Shown piece after piece: positions 1 through 5,388 of a DNA stretch of 7,601 bases; within the stretch, counting starts at the first letter, position 1; each line of letters begins with the position of its first letter. The position numbers were made by a program, and so were the translations under genes. The DNA is from Streptosporangiaceae bacterium (lineage in GTDB: Bacteria; Actinomycetota; Actinomycetes; Streptosporangiales; Streptosporangiaceae), in assembly GCA_030040415.1 (NCBI GenBank), contig JASHTT010000448.1:1-7601 (forward strand). The letters are read 5' to 3'. The notes under the pieces were generated by a model. That model searched no databases and was not told the DNA's origin. It saw only the letters and a program-made list of their open reading frames with translations.

Positions 1-64
1 CGCCCGGCATAACGGCCACCCCGACCTGATCCGCGAGCGAATAGACGACGTCGTAGGGGAGTGA
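1..64 (+). CDS. C-terminal fragment of an unidentified upstream protein
   Basis: Of the three plus-strand frames at the left edge, only the one starting at base 2 stays open; it reads to a TGA at 62-64. The other two hit stops within the first 30 bases. The visible tail is about 20 residues, hydrophilic and rich in charge (it includes HPDLIRERIDDVVGE), and most of its third codon positions are G or C, as expected for real coding sequence here. The gene begins outside the window. The fragment is too short for me to recognise the family, so no function is proposed. It runs in the same direction as the quinone dehydrogenase gene that follows after a 97-nt gap. Confidence 0.55.
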   Translation, partial: ARHNGHPDLIRERIDDVVGE

Positions 65-90
65 GCCCTTGTCCCAGCCGGGGGCTACCT

Positions 91-150
91 CAGTGCACCG
101 GGGATACGACAGCGCACCGGGGATACGACAGTGCACCGGGCATACGACAG
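91..150. repeat. Three tandem 19-bp direct repeats upstream of the lpdA-like gene
   Basis: Three head-to-tail copies of a 19-bp unit, CAGTGCACCGGGGATACGA, occupy 91-109, 110-128 and 129-147, followed by CAG at 148-150. Copy 2 differs from copy 1 at one base (T to C at the fourth base) and copy 3 at one base (G to C near the middle). The array ends 11 bases before the GTG start at 162 and just upstream of its ribosome binding site. Each unit contains GATACGAC, which looks partly like an actinobacterial -10 element (TAnnnT) but lacks the final T. The array could be a set of regulator binding sites spaced near two helical turns, or a simple slippage repeat in the leader. The sequence does not decide between these. 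Confidence 0.9.
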
Positions 151-161
151 AATGAGGCAAC

Positions 162-1550
162 GTGAGTGTCCCGCGAGCCCGGATCGCGATCATCGGCGGT
201 GGGCCGGGCGGATATGAGGCGGCCCTGGTCGCCGCGCAGCTCGGCGCCGAGGTCACCGTCGTCGAGAGGGAAGGCCTCGGCGGAGCATGCGTGCTCACCG
301 ACTGCGTGCCCTCCAAGACGTTGATCGCCACCTCCGGGCTGATGACGGCCATGGCTGGCGGCGCTGACCTCGGCATTGGTCGCCGCGACGGGAACGAGCC
401 GGCAGCCATCGACGCCGCACGCCTGTACGCGAGGGTCCGCGCCCTGGCGAGGGCGCAATCGGCCGATGTCACGGCCCGGCTGGCGGCCGAAGGGGTGAAG
501 GTCCTGTCTGGCGCAGGCAGGCTCGCCGGGCCGCGGACCGTAGTGGCGGGCGATACCGAGATCGAGGCGGACGCAGTGCTGATCGCCACCGGCGCCGAGC
601 CGCGAGTGCTGCCGGGATCCGAGCCCGACGGCGAGCGGATCCTGACCTGGCGGCAGATCTACGACCTGGCGGAGCTCCCGGAGGAGCTGATCGTCGTGGG
701 CTCGGGCGTGACTGGCGCCGAGTTCGCCGGCGCCTACCAGGCGCTCGGGTCACAGGTGACGCTGGTGTCCTCCCGCGACAGGGTGCTGCCGCACGAGGAC
801 GCGGATGCCGCCGCGGTGGTCGAGGACGTGTTCCGGCGACGCGGCATGACAGTGCTCGGCCGATCGCGAGCCACCGGCGTCCGGCGCGCCGGGATGGGCG
901 TCGAAGTTGAACTGCAGGACGGCAGGCTGCTGCACGGCTCGCATTGCCTGCTCACGGTTGGCATGGTGCCGTGCACGAGGGGTCTCGGGCTGGCCGAGGC
1001 CGGGATTGCCTTGGACGAGCGCAATTTCGTGGTGGTCGACAAGGTGTCGCGAACGTCGGTGCCCGGCGTGTACGCGGCGGGCGACTGCACTGGGGTGCTG
1101 ATGCTCGCCTCGGTAGCCGCCATGCAGGGCAGGATCGCCATGTGGCACGCTCTCGGCGAGGCGGTGAACCCGCTTCGGCTCAGCAATGTGGCCGCGACCA
1201 TCTTCACCGAGCCGGAGATCGCGACCGTCGGTGTCACGGAGCAGGCCGTGGCCGCGGGGGACGCGGTTGTGGTCAAGCTGCCGCTCGCGACGAACGCCAG
1301 GGCGAAGATGCAGGGCTTCGAAGACGGGTTCGTGAAGCTGTTCGCGAGGCGTAGCAGCGGCATCGTGCTCGGTGGCGTTGTCGTGGCGCCGCGGGCCAGC
1401 GAACTGATCCTGGCGGTGTCGCTGGCGGTCGAGCGGATGCTGACGGTCGACCAGATTGCGCATACCTTCGCCGTCTACCCGTCGCTGTCGGGCTCCATCA
1501 CCGAGGCGGCTCGCAGGCTCATGCAGCCGGCCGAGGGAAGTGCCGACTAG
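162..1550 (+). CDS. lpdA: NAD(P)H quinone dehydrogenase, LpdA-like flavoprotein disulfide reductase family
   Basis: Predicted soluble FAD flavoenzyme that passes electrons from NAD(P)H to quinones. It resembles Mycobacterium tuberculosis LpdA (Rv3303c), which is a quinone reductase rather than a lipoamide dehydrogenase. The 462 residues are full length. Visible motifs are the FAD-binding GGGPGG (12-17), a CxxxxC pair (C43, C48) followed by VPSK, the second dinucleotide fold GSGVTGAEFAG (180-190), and the FAD motif AAGDC (305-309). No acidic residue ends the second strand of the nucleotide fold (SSRDR, 203-207), which hints at NADPH use. The C-terminal segment reads YPSLSG (439-444) where lipoamide dehydrogenases have HPTLSE, so the catalytic His and Glu are replaced by Tyr and Gly, as expected for the LpdA branch. 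Having both cysteines is unusual for that branch as I recall it. The GTG start is supported by TGAGG at 153-157, four bases upstream. The gene is probably monocistronic, behind the triple repeat. Confidence 0.88.
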   Translation: MSVPRARIAIIGGGPGGYEAALVAAQLGAEVTVVEREGLGGACVLTDCVPSKTLIATSGLMTAMAGGADLGIGRRDGNEPAAIDAARLYARVRALARAQSADVTARLAAEGVKVLSGAGRLAGPRTVVAGDTEIEADAVLIATGAEPRVLPGSEPDGERILTWRQIYDLAELPEELIVVGSGVTGAEFAGAYQALGSQVTLVSSRDRVLPHEDADAAAVVEDVFRRRGMTVLGRSRATGVRRAGMGVEVELQDGRLLHGSHCLLTVGMVPCTRGLGLAEAGIALDERNFVVVDKVSRTSVPGVYAAGDCTGVLMLASVAAMQGRIAMWHALGEAVNPLRLSNVAATIFTEPEIATVGVTEQAVAAGDAVVVKLPLATNARAKMQGFEDGFVKLFARRSSGIVLGGVVVAPRASELILAVSLAVERMLTVDQIAHTFAVYPSLSGSITEAARRLMQPAEGSAD

Positions 1551-1561
1551 CGATGTCGGCG

Positions 1562-1594
1562 ACCGGTTGCTGACTTGCCGAGGCGCCAGCCGGT
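1562..1594 (+). terminator. Possible stem-loop after the lpdA-like gene
   Basis: ACCGGTTG (1562-1569) can pair with CAGCCGGT (1587-1594), giving an 8-bp stem with one G-U pair and a 17-base loop, 12 bases after the lpdA stop codon. There is no U-tract, which is common for actinobacterial terminators but weakens the call. The structure lies directly upstream of the presumed promoter of the next gene, so it could also be a chance stem. Confidence 0.3.
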
Positions 1595-1600
1595 GGTGAC

Positions 1601-1606
1601 TACGAT
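1601..1606 (+). promoter_or_regulatory. Predicted -10 element of the first PH-domain gene
   Basis: TACGAT fits the actinobacterial -10 pattern TAnnnT and lies 36 bases before the ATG. The same hexamer in the same context (GACTACGAT) sits 35 bases before the ATG of the paralogue downstream. Conservation between the duplicated leaders is the main support; no clear -35 box is visible at 16-19 bases. The ribosome binding site GGAGG follows at 1627-1631. Confidence 0.5.
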
Positions 1607-1636
1607 CGTAACCGGGGGTAGCCGCCGGAGGCGCCG

Positions 1637-2230
1637 ATGAGTGAGTCAGTACCGGGAGGTATCAGCCAGGTAAGCGACCCGGCTCCGGATGTGGAGTACA
1701 GGCTGAGTCCGGAGTACCGGCGCCCGATGCTGGTCAGGTGCGCGGTCTCGGCGGTCCTGACGGGGATCTGCCTGGCCTCACGGAATGCGACGCTGGAAGA
1801 CGCCGCATACGCCACTGGAGCCCTGGCCGTGATCTTCGGCATCTTGTACCTGTGGCGGGGCAGGTTCGCGACGAAAGTCACTGGCCGCGGCGTCGAAGTG
1901 CACGGCTACTTCAACCACTTCGTGCCGTGGGACGCTATCCGTGGCATCGAGGTGGTCAGCTTCGGCGGTGGGGATCTGCCAGCGGGCCAGGACTACGGCG
2001 GCCAGCTGTACTCGAGCACCAGCATGAGGGGGACGGGCGTCAGGATGGTGAGGGCGTCGCCCAACCGGATGGCGGTGCTGGCAGCCATCAAGCTCGTCCG
2101 GGCCAATGGCCGCAAGCTGCGACTGCGCGCGCCGCTTGTCAGCGGCTGGGCGGCAGACCCCGACTTCACCGACAAGGCTAGGCAGCTTGAGCAGCTCTGC
2201 GCCAAGTACGGGCGCGGAGCCCTTGGCTAG
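1637..2230 (+). CDS. Membrane PH-domain protein (bPH_6-like), first copy of a tandem pair
   Basis: A 197-residue protein with a soluble N-terminus, two predicted transmembrane helices (about 31-48 and 56-73) and then a cytoplasmic region resembling bacterial pleckstrin-homology domains. The recognisable segment is GRFATKVTGRGVEVHGYF (75-92) followed by VPWDAIRGIEV (96-106). This layout, helices followed by a PH-like beta domain with a conserved VPW, matches small actinobacterial PH-domain proteins of unknown function (PF10756-like). No catalytic motif is seen. The ATG is supported by GGAGG at 1627-1631, five bases upstream. The protein is about two thirds identical to the next gene over residues 1-106 and over the last 47 residues, but the centre (about 107-150) is barely alignable. 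The role is unknown; anchoring or sensing at the membrane is only a guess. Confidence 0.75.
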   Translation: MSESVPGGISQVSDPAPDVEYRLSPEYRRPMLVRCAVSAVLTGICLASRNATLEDAAYATGALAVIFGILYLWRGRFATKVTGRGVEVHGYFNHFVPWDAIRGIEVVSFGGGDLPAGQDYGGQLYSSTSMRGTGVRMVRASPNRMAVLAAIKLVRANGRKLRLRAPLVSGWAADPDFTDKARQLEQLCAKYGRGALG

Positions 2231-2257
2231 TGCCGCTGAGTGCTGATCGGCGGCGAC

Positions 2258-2263
2258 TACGAT
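2258..2263 (+). promoter_or_regulatory. Predicted -10 element of the second PH-domain gene
   Basis: TACGAT lies 35 bases before the ATG at 2293, in the short gap after the first PH gene. It matches the element in front of that gene in sequence, in its preceding GAC and in spacing. No convincing -35 box is seen. It implies that the second copy can be transcribed on its own as well as by read-through. Confidence 0.5.
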
Positions 2264-2292
2264 GTAGGACGGGATACCCGCCCGGAGCGCCG

Positions 2293-2901
2293 ATGAACGA
2301 GTCAGTACCAGCGGAGTCGAGTTCAGCGTGCGATTCAGCGCCCGATGTCGAGTACCGGTTGACTCCCGGGTACCGGCGGCCGATGCTGATCAAGTTCGCG
2401 GTGGCTGCGGTTGTCACGGTCCTCTGCGCGATCTCCCGCGACTCCATCCTGGAAGTCGCCGCCTACGCCACCGGAGCCGTGGCGGTAGTCTTCGGCGTCC
2501 TGTACCTGTGGCAGGGCAGGTTCGCGACGAAGGTGACCGGCCGCGGCATCGAGGTGCGCGGTTACTTCGACCACTTCGTGCCGTGGGAGGTCGTCCGCGA
2601 CATCGAGGTGAACTCACGGATCCCCTGGCTGGCAATGATCCCGGACGCTAGTGCCCGGATATATCCGGGCAGCATCGATGCCCGGGTAATGCCGGAGGCG
2701 CACGACGGGCTCGGCGACCGCACGGCGCCGGGCCTTCGTGGTTTGCGAGTCGCGTCGATCAACGTGGTGCGGGCCGACGGCAGCAAGGTGCGGCTGCGCG
2801 CACCGCTGTTCAGCGGCTCGGCGCCGGACCCCGACTTCTACAACAAGGTGGAGCAGCTCGACCAGATCTGCATGCGGTCTGGCCGGGGCGCGATCGGCTG
2901 A
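2293..2901 (+). CDS. Membrane PH-domain protein (bPH_6-like), second copy of a tandem pair
   Basis: A 202-residue paralogue of the preceding gene with the same layout: two predicted transmembrane helices (about 31-48 and 56-73), then a PH-like domain opening with GRFATKVTGRGIEVRGYF (75-92) and VPWEVVRDIEV (96-106). I count 72 identities in 106 positions without gaps at the N-terminus and 29 in 47 at the C-terminus. The intervening 49 residues, which include IPWLAMIPDASARIYPG, are unrelated in appearance to the other copy. An upstream in-frame GTG at 2230 overlaps the previous stop. I prefer the ATG at 2293 because GGAG (2284-2287) lies five bases upstream and this start aligns exactly with the paralogue's start (MNESVP versus MSESVP). 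The gene ends 12 bases before the convergent DUF5313-like gene. Function is unknown. Confidence 0.75.
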   Translation: MNESVPAESSSACDSAPDVEYRLTPGYRRPMLIKFAVAAVVTVLCAISRDSILEVAAYATGAVAVVFGVLYLWQGRFATKVTGRGIEVRGYFDHFVPWEVVRDIEVNSRIPWLAMIPDASARIYPGSIDARVMPEAHDGLGDRTAPGLRGLRVASINVVRADGSKVRLRAPLFSGSAPDPDFYNKVEQLDQICMRSGRGAIG

Positions 2902-2913
2902 ACCAGCACCCGG

Positions 2914-3273
2914 CTAGTGCGTCGGCCGACCGATGTCGGGGTCGTCGGGCACGTCGAGGCCGTGCTGGCGCAGTCGGCTCGCCCGGATGTCATCGGCGTA
3001 GGCGGCGACGCTGAAGACGCTGCCGCACAGGATGAGCGCGATCATCATCACGGCGAGCCAGGCGGGAGCGGGAGACAGCGTCAGCAGCACGATCGCGAGT
3101 ACCGCGCAGATTGGCACGATGAGCGCAAGGTGCCTCAGCACCGTCCGGCCGCGCCAGCCGGCATCAGTCAGCTCGTGCCGAACCCAGTCGGTGTTCCCAG
3201 CAGGCAGCCGAAACCCAGCCGCGAAGCGCAGCCAGCCGAGCACGCCGGGATCTCCGGCCATCCTGGCCATCAC
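2914..3273 (-). CDS. Small DUF5313-like membrane protein
   Basis: A 119-residue protein with a short N-terminal region carrying the pattern LGWLRFAAGFRLP (12-24) and DWVRHELTDAGWRGR (29-43), two closely spaced transmembrane helices (about 48-66 and 69-91), and a basic cytoplasmic tail with RLRQHGL. This arrangement (Trp-Val and Gly-Trp-Arg motifs, helical hairpin, RxxRLRQHGL) resembles the actinobacterial DUF5313 family, whose function is unknown. The GTG at 3273 overlaps the carboxylase alpha stop by four bases (GTGA), so translation is probably coupled. An ATG directly after it (3270) or another at 3261 are alternative starts. The only upstream purines resembling a binding site (AGG, 3274-3276) are very close to the GTG. 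It is probably the last gene of the carboxylase transcript, converging on the PH gene. Confidence 0.7.
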   Translation of the reverse strand: MMARMAGDPGVLGWLRFAAGFRLPAGNTDWVRHELTDAGWRGRTVLRHLALIVPICAVLAIVLLTLSPAPAWLAVMMIALILCGSVFSVAAYADDIRASRLRQHGLDVPDDPDIGRPTH

Positions 3274-5027
3274 CTGATCTGGCAGATGACCGCGCCCGCT
3301 GGCACGGTCTGGCCGACTCCGATGGCCAGGCCAGTGACGGTGCCGTCCTTGTGGGCGACGAGCGGCTGCTCCATCTTCATGGCCTCAAGCACGACCACGG
3401 TGTCGCCGGCACTGACCTGCTCGCCGTCGGCCGCCACGATCTTGACGATCGTGCCCTGCATCGGGCTGACCAGCTCGTCGCCGCTCGGCGCGCCGAGAGA
3501 GGCACCGGCCCGTCGGCCGCCTGTCCGCCGCCGGGCCTGCCCGGTCGGCGATGCCGGTGACGCGGCGCGGCCGCCCAGATCGGCGGGGACGGTGACCTCG
3601 AGCCGCTTGCCGCCGACCTCGACGACGATTCGCTCCCGCGCCTCCGCTGTGTCCGCGCTGGCCGGCTCGCCCTGGTAAGGCTCGAGGTGCGCCGCGAACT
3701 CGGTCTCGATCCACCGGGTGTGCACCGCGAACGGCTCAGCGGTGAACGCCGGGTCGTCGACCACTGCGCGGTGAAAGGGCAGCACCGTCGGCATGCCGCC
3801 GACTTCGAACTCGGCCAGCGCCCGGCGGGCACGTTCCAGTGCCTGACGCCTGTCGGCGCCGGTCACGATCAGTTTGGCGATCAGCGAGTCGAAAGCCTGC
3901 GGCACCGTCATGCCGGCGGTGTAGCCCGCGTCGAGCCGCACGCCCGGACCTGACGGCTGACGCCAGCGGGTGATCGTGCCCGGTGCGGGCAAGAAGCCAC
4001 GCGCGGGATCCTCGGCGTTGATCCGGAACTCGATCGAATGCCCGCGAAGCTCCGGGTCGCCGTAACCCAGCGGCTGACCGTCGGCGATGCGGAACATCTC
4101 GCGCACCAGGTCGATGCCGCTGACCTCCTCGGATACCGGGTGCTCCACCTGAAGCCTGGTGTTGACCTCGAGGAACGAGACCGTCCCGTCCTGACCGACC
4201 AGGAACTCGCAGGTACCCGCGCCGACGTAGCCAGCGGCTCGCAGGATGTCCGCCGAGGCTGCACGGAGTTGCTTGTCCTGCTCAGGCGTCAGGAACGGCG
4301 CCGGAGCCTCCTCGACCAGCTTCTGGTGCCGTCGCTGCAGTGAGCAGTCCCTGGTGGAGACGATCACGACGTTGCCGCGGCTGTCGGCGAGGCACTGCGT
4401 CTCGACGTGCCGTGGCCGGTCCAGGTAGCGCTCCACGAAGCACTCGCCCCGGCCAAACGCGGCCGTGGCCTCGCGGACGGCCGAGTCGAACTGCCCGGCG
4501 ATCTCCGCCATGGTCCTCGCGACCTTGAGGCCGCGGCCGCCGCCACCAAACGCCGCCTTGATCGCGATCGGCAGGCCGTGCTCGGCAGCGAACGCGGCAG
4601 CCTCGGCCGCGTCCCGGACGGGCCCGTCGGTGCCAGGTGCCAGCGGGGCACCCACTTGCCTGGCAATGCGGCGGGCGGCAACCTTGTCGCCCAGCGCCTC
4701 GATCGCGGCTGGCGGCGGTCCGATCCAGGTCAGGCCGGCGTTCATGACGGCACGAGCGAAGTCGGCGTTCTCGGCAAGGAAGCCGTAGCCGGGATGAACG
4801 GCGTCCGCGCCGCTGCCGGACGCTGCCGTGAGGATCTTGCCGATGTCCAGATAGCTGTCGGCCGCGGTCTGCCCGCCGAGCGCGTATGCCTCATCGGCCA
4901 TCGTGACGTGCAGCGCGTCCAGGTCGACCTCGCCGTAGACGGCGACGCTGGCGAGCCCGGCGTCGCGGCACGCGCGGACGATCCGCACTGCTATCTCGCC
5001 TCGGTTTGCGATCAGGACCTTGCGCAC
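3270..5027 (-). CDS. accA: Acyl-CoA carboxylase alpha subunit (biotin carboxylase plus BCCP)
   Basis: A 585-residue biotin-dependent subunit that uses ATP and bicarbonate to carboxylate its own biotin, then hands the carboxyl group to a beta subunit. The biotin carboxylase N-domain begins MRKVLIANRGEIAVR. The ATP-grasp glycine loop is AAFGGGGRGLKVA (158-170), preceded by K157. Catalytic residues align with E. coli AccC: H207, K236 (QKLVEE), E274, and E287, N289 and R291 in FLEVNTRLQVEHP, plus R335. An Ala/Gly/Arg-rich linker (about 485-515) leads to a BCCP domain with SPMQGT (521-526) and the biotin site EAMKM, with K551 located 34 residues from the end. Length and layout match actinobacterial AccA3/PccA subunits, which serve several beta subunits. 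The GTG start has GAGGAG (5037-5042) nine bases upstream. A candidate -10 (TAGACT) lies at 5055-5060. The alpha gene lies downstream of the beta and epsilon genes. Confidence 0.95.
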   Translation of the reverse strand: MRKVLIANRGEIAVRIVRACRDAGLASVAVYGEVDLDALHVTMADEAYALGGQTAADSYLDIGKILTAASGSGADAVHPGYGFLAENADFARAVMNAGLTWIGPPPAAIEALGDKVAARRIARQVGAPLAPGTDGPVRDAAEAAAFAAEHGLPIAIKAAFGGGGRGLKVARTMAEIAGQFDSAVREATAAFGRGECFVERYLDRPRHVETQCLADSRGNVVIVSTRDCSLQRRHQKLVEEAPAPFLTPEQDKQLRAASADILRAAGYVGAGTCEFLVGQDGTVSFLEVNTRLQVEHPVSEEVSGIDLVREMFRIADGQPLGYGDPELRGHSIEFRINAEDPARGFLPAPGTITRWRQPSGPGVRLDAGYTAGMTVPQAFDSLIAKLIVTGADRRQALERARRALAEFEVGGMPTVLPFHRAVVDDPAFTAEPFAVHTRWIETEFAAHLEPYQGEPASADTAEARERIVVEVGGKRLEVTVPADLGGRAASPASPTGQARRRTGGRRAGASLGAPSGDELVSPMQGTIVKIVAADGEQVSAGDTVVVLEAMKMEQPLVAHKDGTVTGLAIGVGQTVPAGAVICQIR

Positions 5028-5054
5028 GGGGGTTAGCTCCTCTCGACTGTGAGG

Positions 5055-5060
5055 AGTCTA
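5055..5060 (-). promoter_or_regulatory. Possible -10 element for the carboxylase alpha gene
   Basis: On the minus strand this reads TAGACT, fitting TAnnnT, 27 bases before the GTG start and just upstream of the GAGGAG ribosome binding site (5037-5042). No good -35 box is visible at the usual distance. It lies downstream of the hairpin between the epsilon and alpha genes, so the two together could uncouple alpha-subunit expression from the upstream genes. Confidence 0.35.
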
Positions 5061-5083
5061 GGGCGGGAAAGGCCGGTACGCGT

Positions 5084-5135
5084 GGCTACCCTCCGGCGGT
5101 TGACCTCGTCAGCCGCCGGCCGGCCGAGGGTTACC
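5084..5135. other. Strong imperfect palindrome between the epsilon and alpha genes
   Basis: The core is CCGGCGG (5093-5099), one base, TGAC (5101-5104), a CTC loop, GTCA (5108-5111), one base, then CCGCCGG (5113-5119): an 11-bp paired stem with a single internal mismatch (a G-U pair in plus-strand RNA). Outer arms at 5084-5093 and 5126-5135 extend the symmetry with 8 of 10 bases complementary, after an unpaired stretch on one side. In minus-strand RNA this would be a stable hairpin just after the epsilon stop. It could act as a terminator or attenuator (there is no U-tract), or TGAC-N3-GTCA could be a dimeric regulator operator. The structure is clear; the role is unknown. Confidence 0.6.
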
Positions 5136-5150
5136 GTTAGCGCAGCACGG

Positions 5151-5384
5151 TCACGGCAGCGCGCTCGCCCGCCAGGCACCTGGGCCGGGTCTTAGCACGG
5201 GCCGCACCAGCCGGTCACGTGCTGACCATCGGGACGGCGCGGTCGGCGACGTTGCCGCTGGGCCTGGCTGCGCCGCCAGGGTGGTAAGGACGACGGTCAG
5301 CGCTGCTAGCTCCGCGGCCGACGGCTCGCCTGCGACAACACGGAAGGCCGGCCTTGCTAGCGGGTCCGCGGGGGGACTGGACAT
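5151..5384 (-). CDS. accE: Acyl-CoA carboxylase epsilon subunit
   Basis: A 77-residue protein recognisable as the small epsilon subunit found only in actinobacterial acyl-CoA carboxylases. In characterised systems this subunit binds the beta hexamer and strengthens its association with the biotinylated alpha subunit. The N-terminal helix motif is FRVVAGEPSAAELAALT (14-30). A Pro/Ala/Ser-rich linker (about 39-51) follows, then the conserved C-terminal signature: SRWSARDRLVRPVLRPGP with GAWRASALP at the very end. The ATG start lies four bases after the stop codon of the NYN gene, with AAGGG inside that gene's last codons serving as a ribosome binding site. Epsilon is therefore probably translated from a NYN-epsilon transcript. 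It normally sits directly beside its beta gene; here the NYN gene separates them. Confidence 0.88.
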   Translation of the reverse strand: MSSPPADPLARPAFRVVAGEPSAAELAALTVVLTTLAAQPGPAATSPTAPSRWSARDRLVRPVLRPGPGAWRASALP

Positions 5385-5388
5385 CCGG

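Noticed and set aside
91..150. CRISPR-like array
   Set aside because: The three 19-bp units are directly abutting with no spacers, and there are no cas genes nearby.
90..458. Minus-strand open frame covering the 19-bp repeats and the start of the lpdA-like gene
   Set aside because: It overlaps the strongly supported FAD-binding N-terminus of LpdA and has a composition typical of antisense high-GC frames.
734..1463. Long minus-strand open frames opposite the lpdA-like gene
   Set aside because: They are antisense shadows caused by high GC; the plus-strand protein has clear flavoenzyme motifs and the antisense products resemble nothing.
2230..2292. N-terminal extension of the second PH gene from a GTG overlapping the previous stop
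   Set aside because: The extra 21 residues are Arg-rich, cover the conserved leader (TACGAT, GGAG) and have no counterpart in the paralogue, whose start aligns exactly with the ATG at 2293.
2906..2930. Bidirectional terminator between the convergent PH and DUF5313-like genes
   Set aside because: GCAC/GTGC (2906-2909, 2917-2920) pairs only four bases, and the palindrome GTCGGCCGAC (2921-2930) lies inside the DUF5313-like coding end; too weak to call.
4407..5036. A 209-codon plus-strand open frame opposite the biotin carboxylase region
   Set aside because: The minus strand encodes an unmistakable biotin carboxylase with all catalytic residues, so the opposite frame is a compositional artefact.
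5100..5105. TTGACC as a plus-strand -35 box
   Set aside because: No -10 element follows at a suitable distance, no plus-strand gene lies downstream, and the bases are part of the palindrome.
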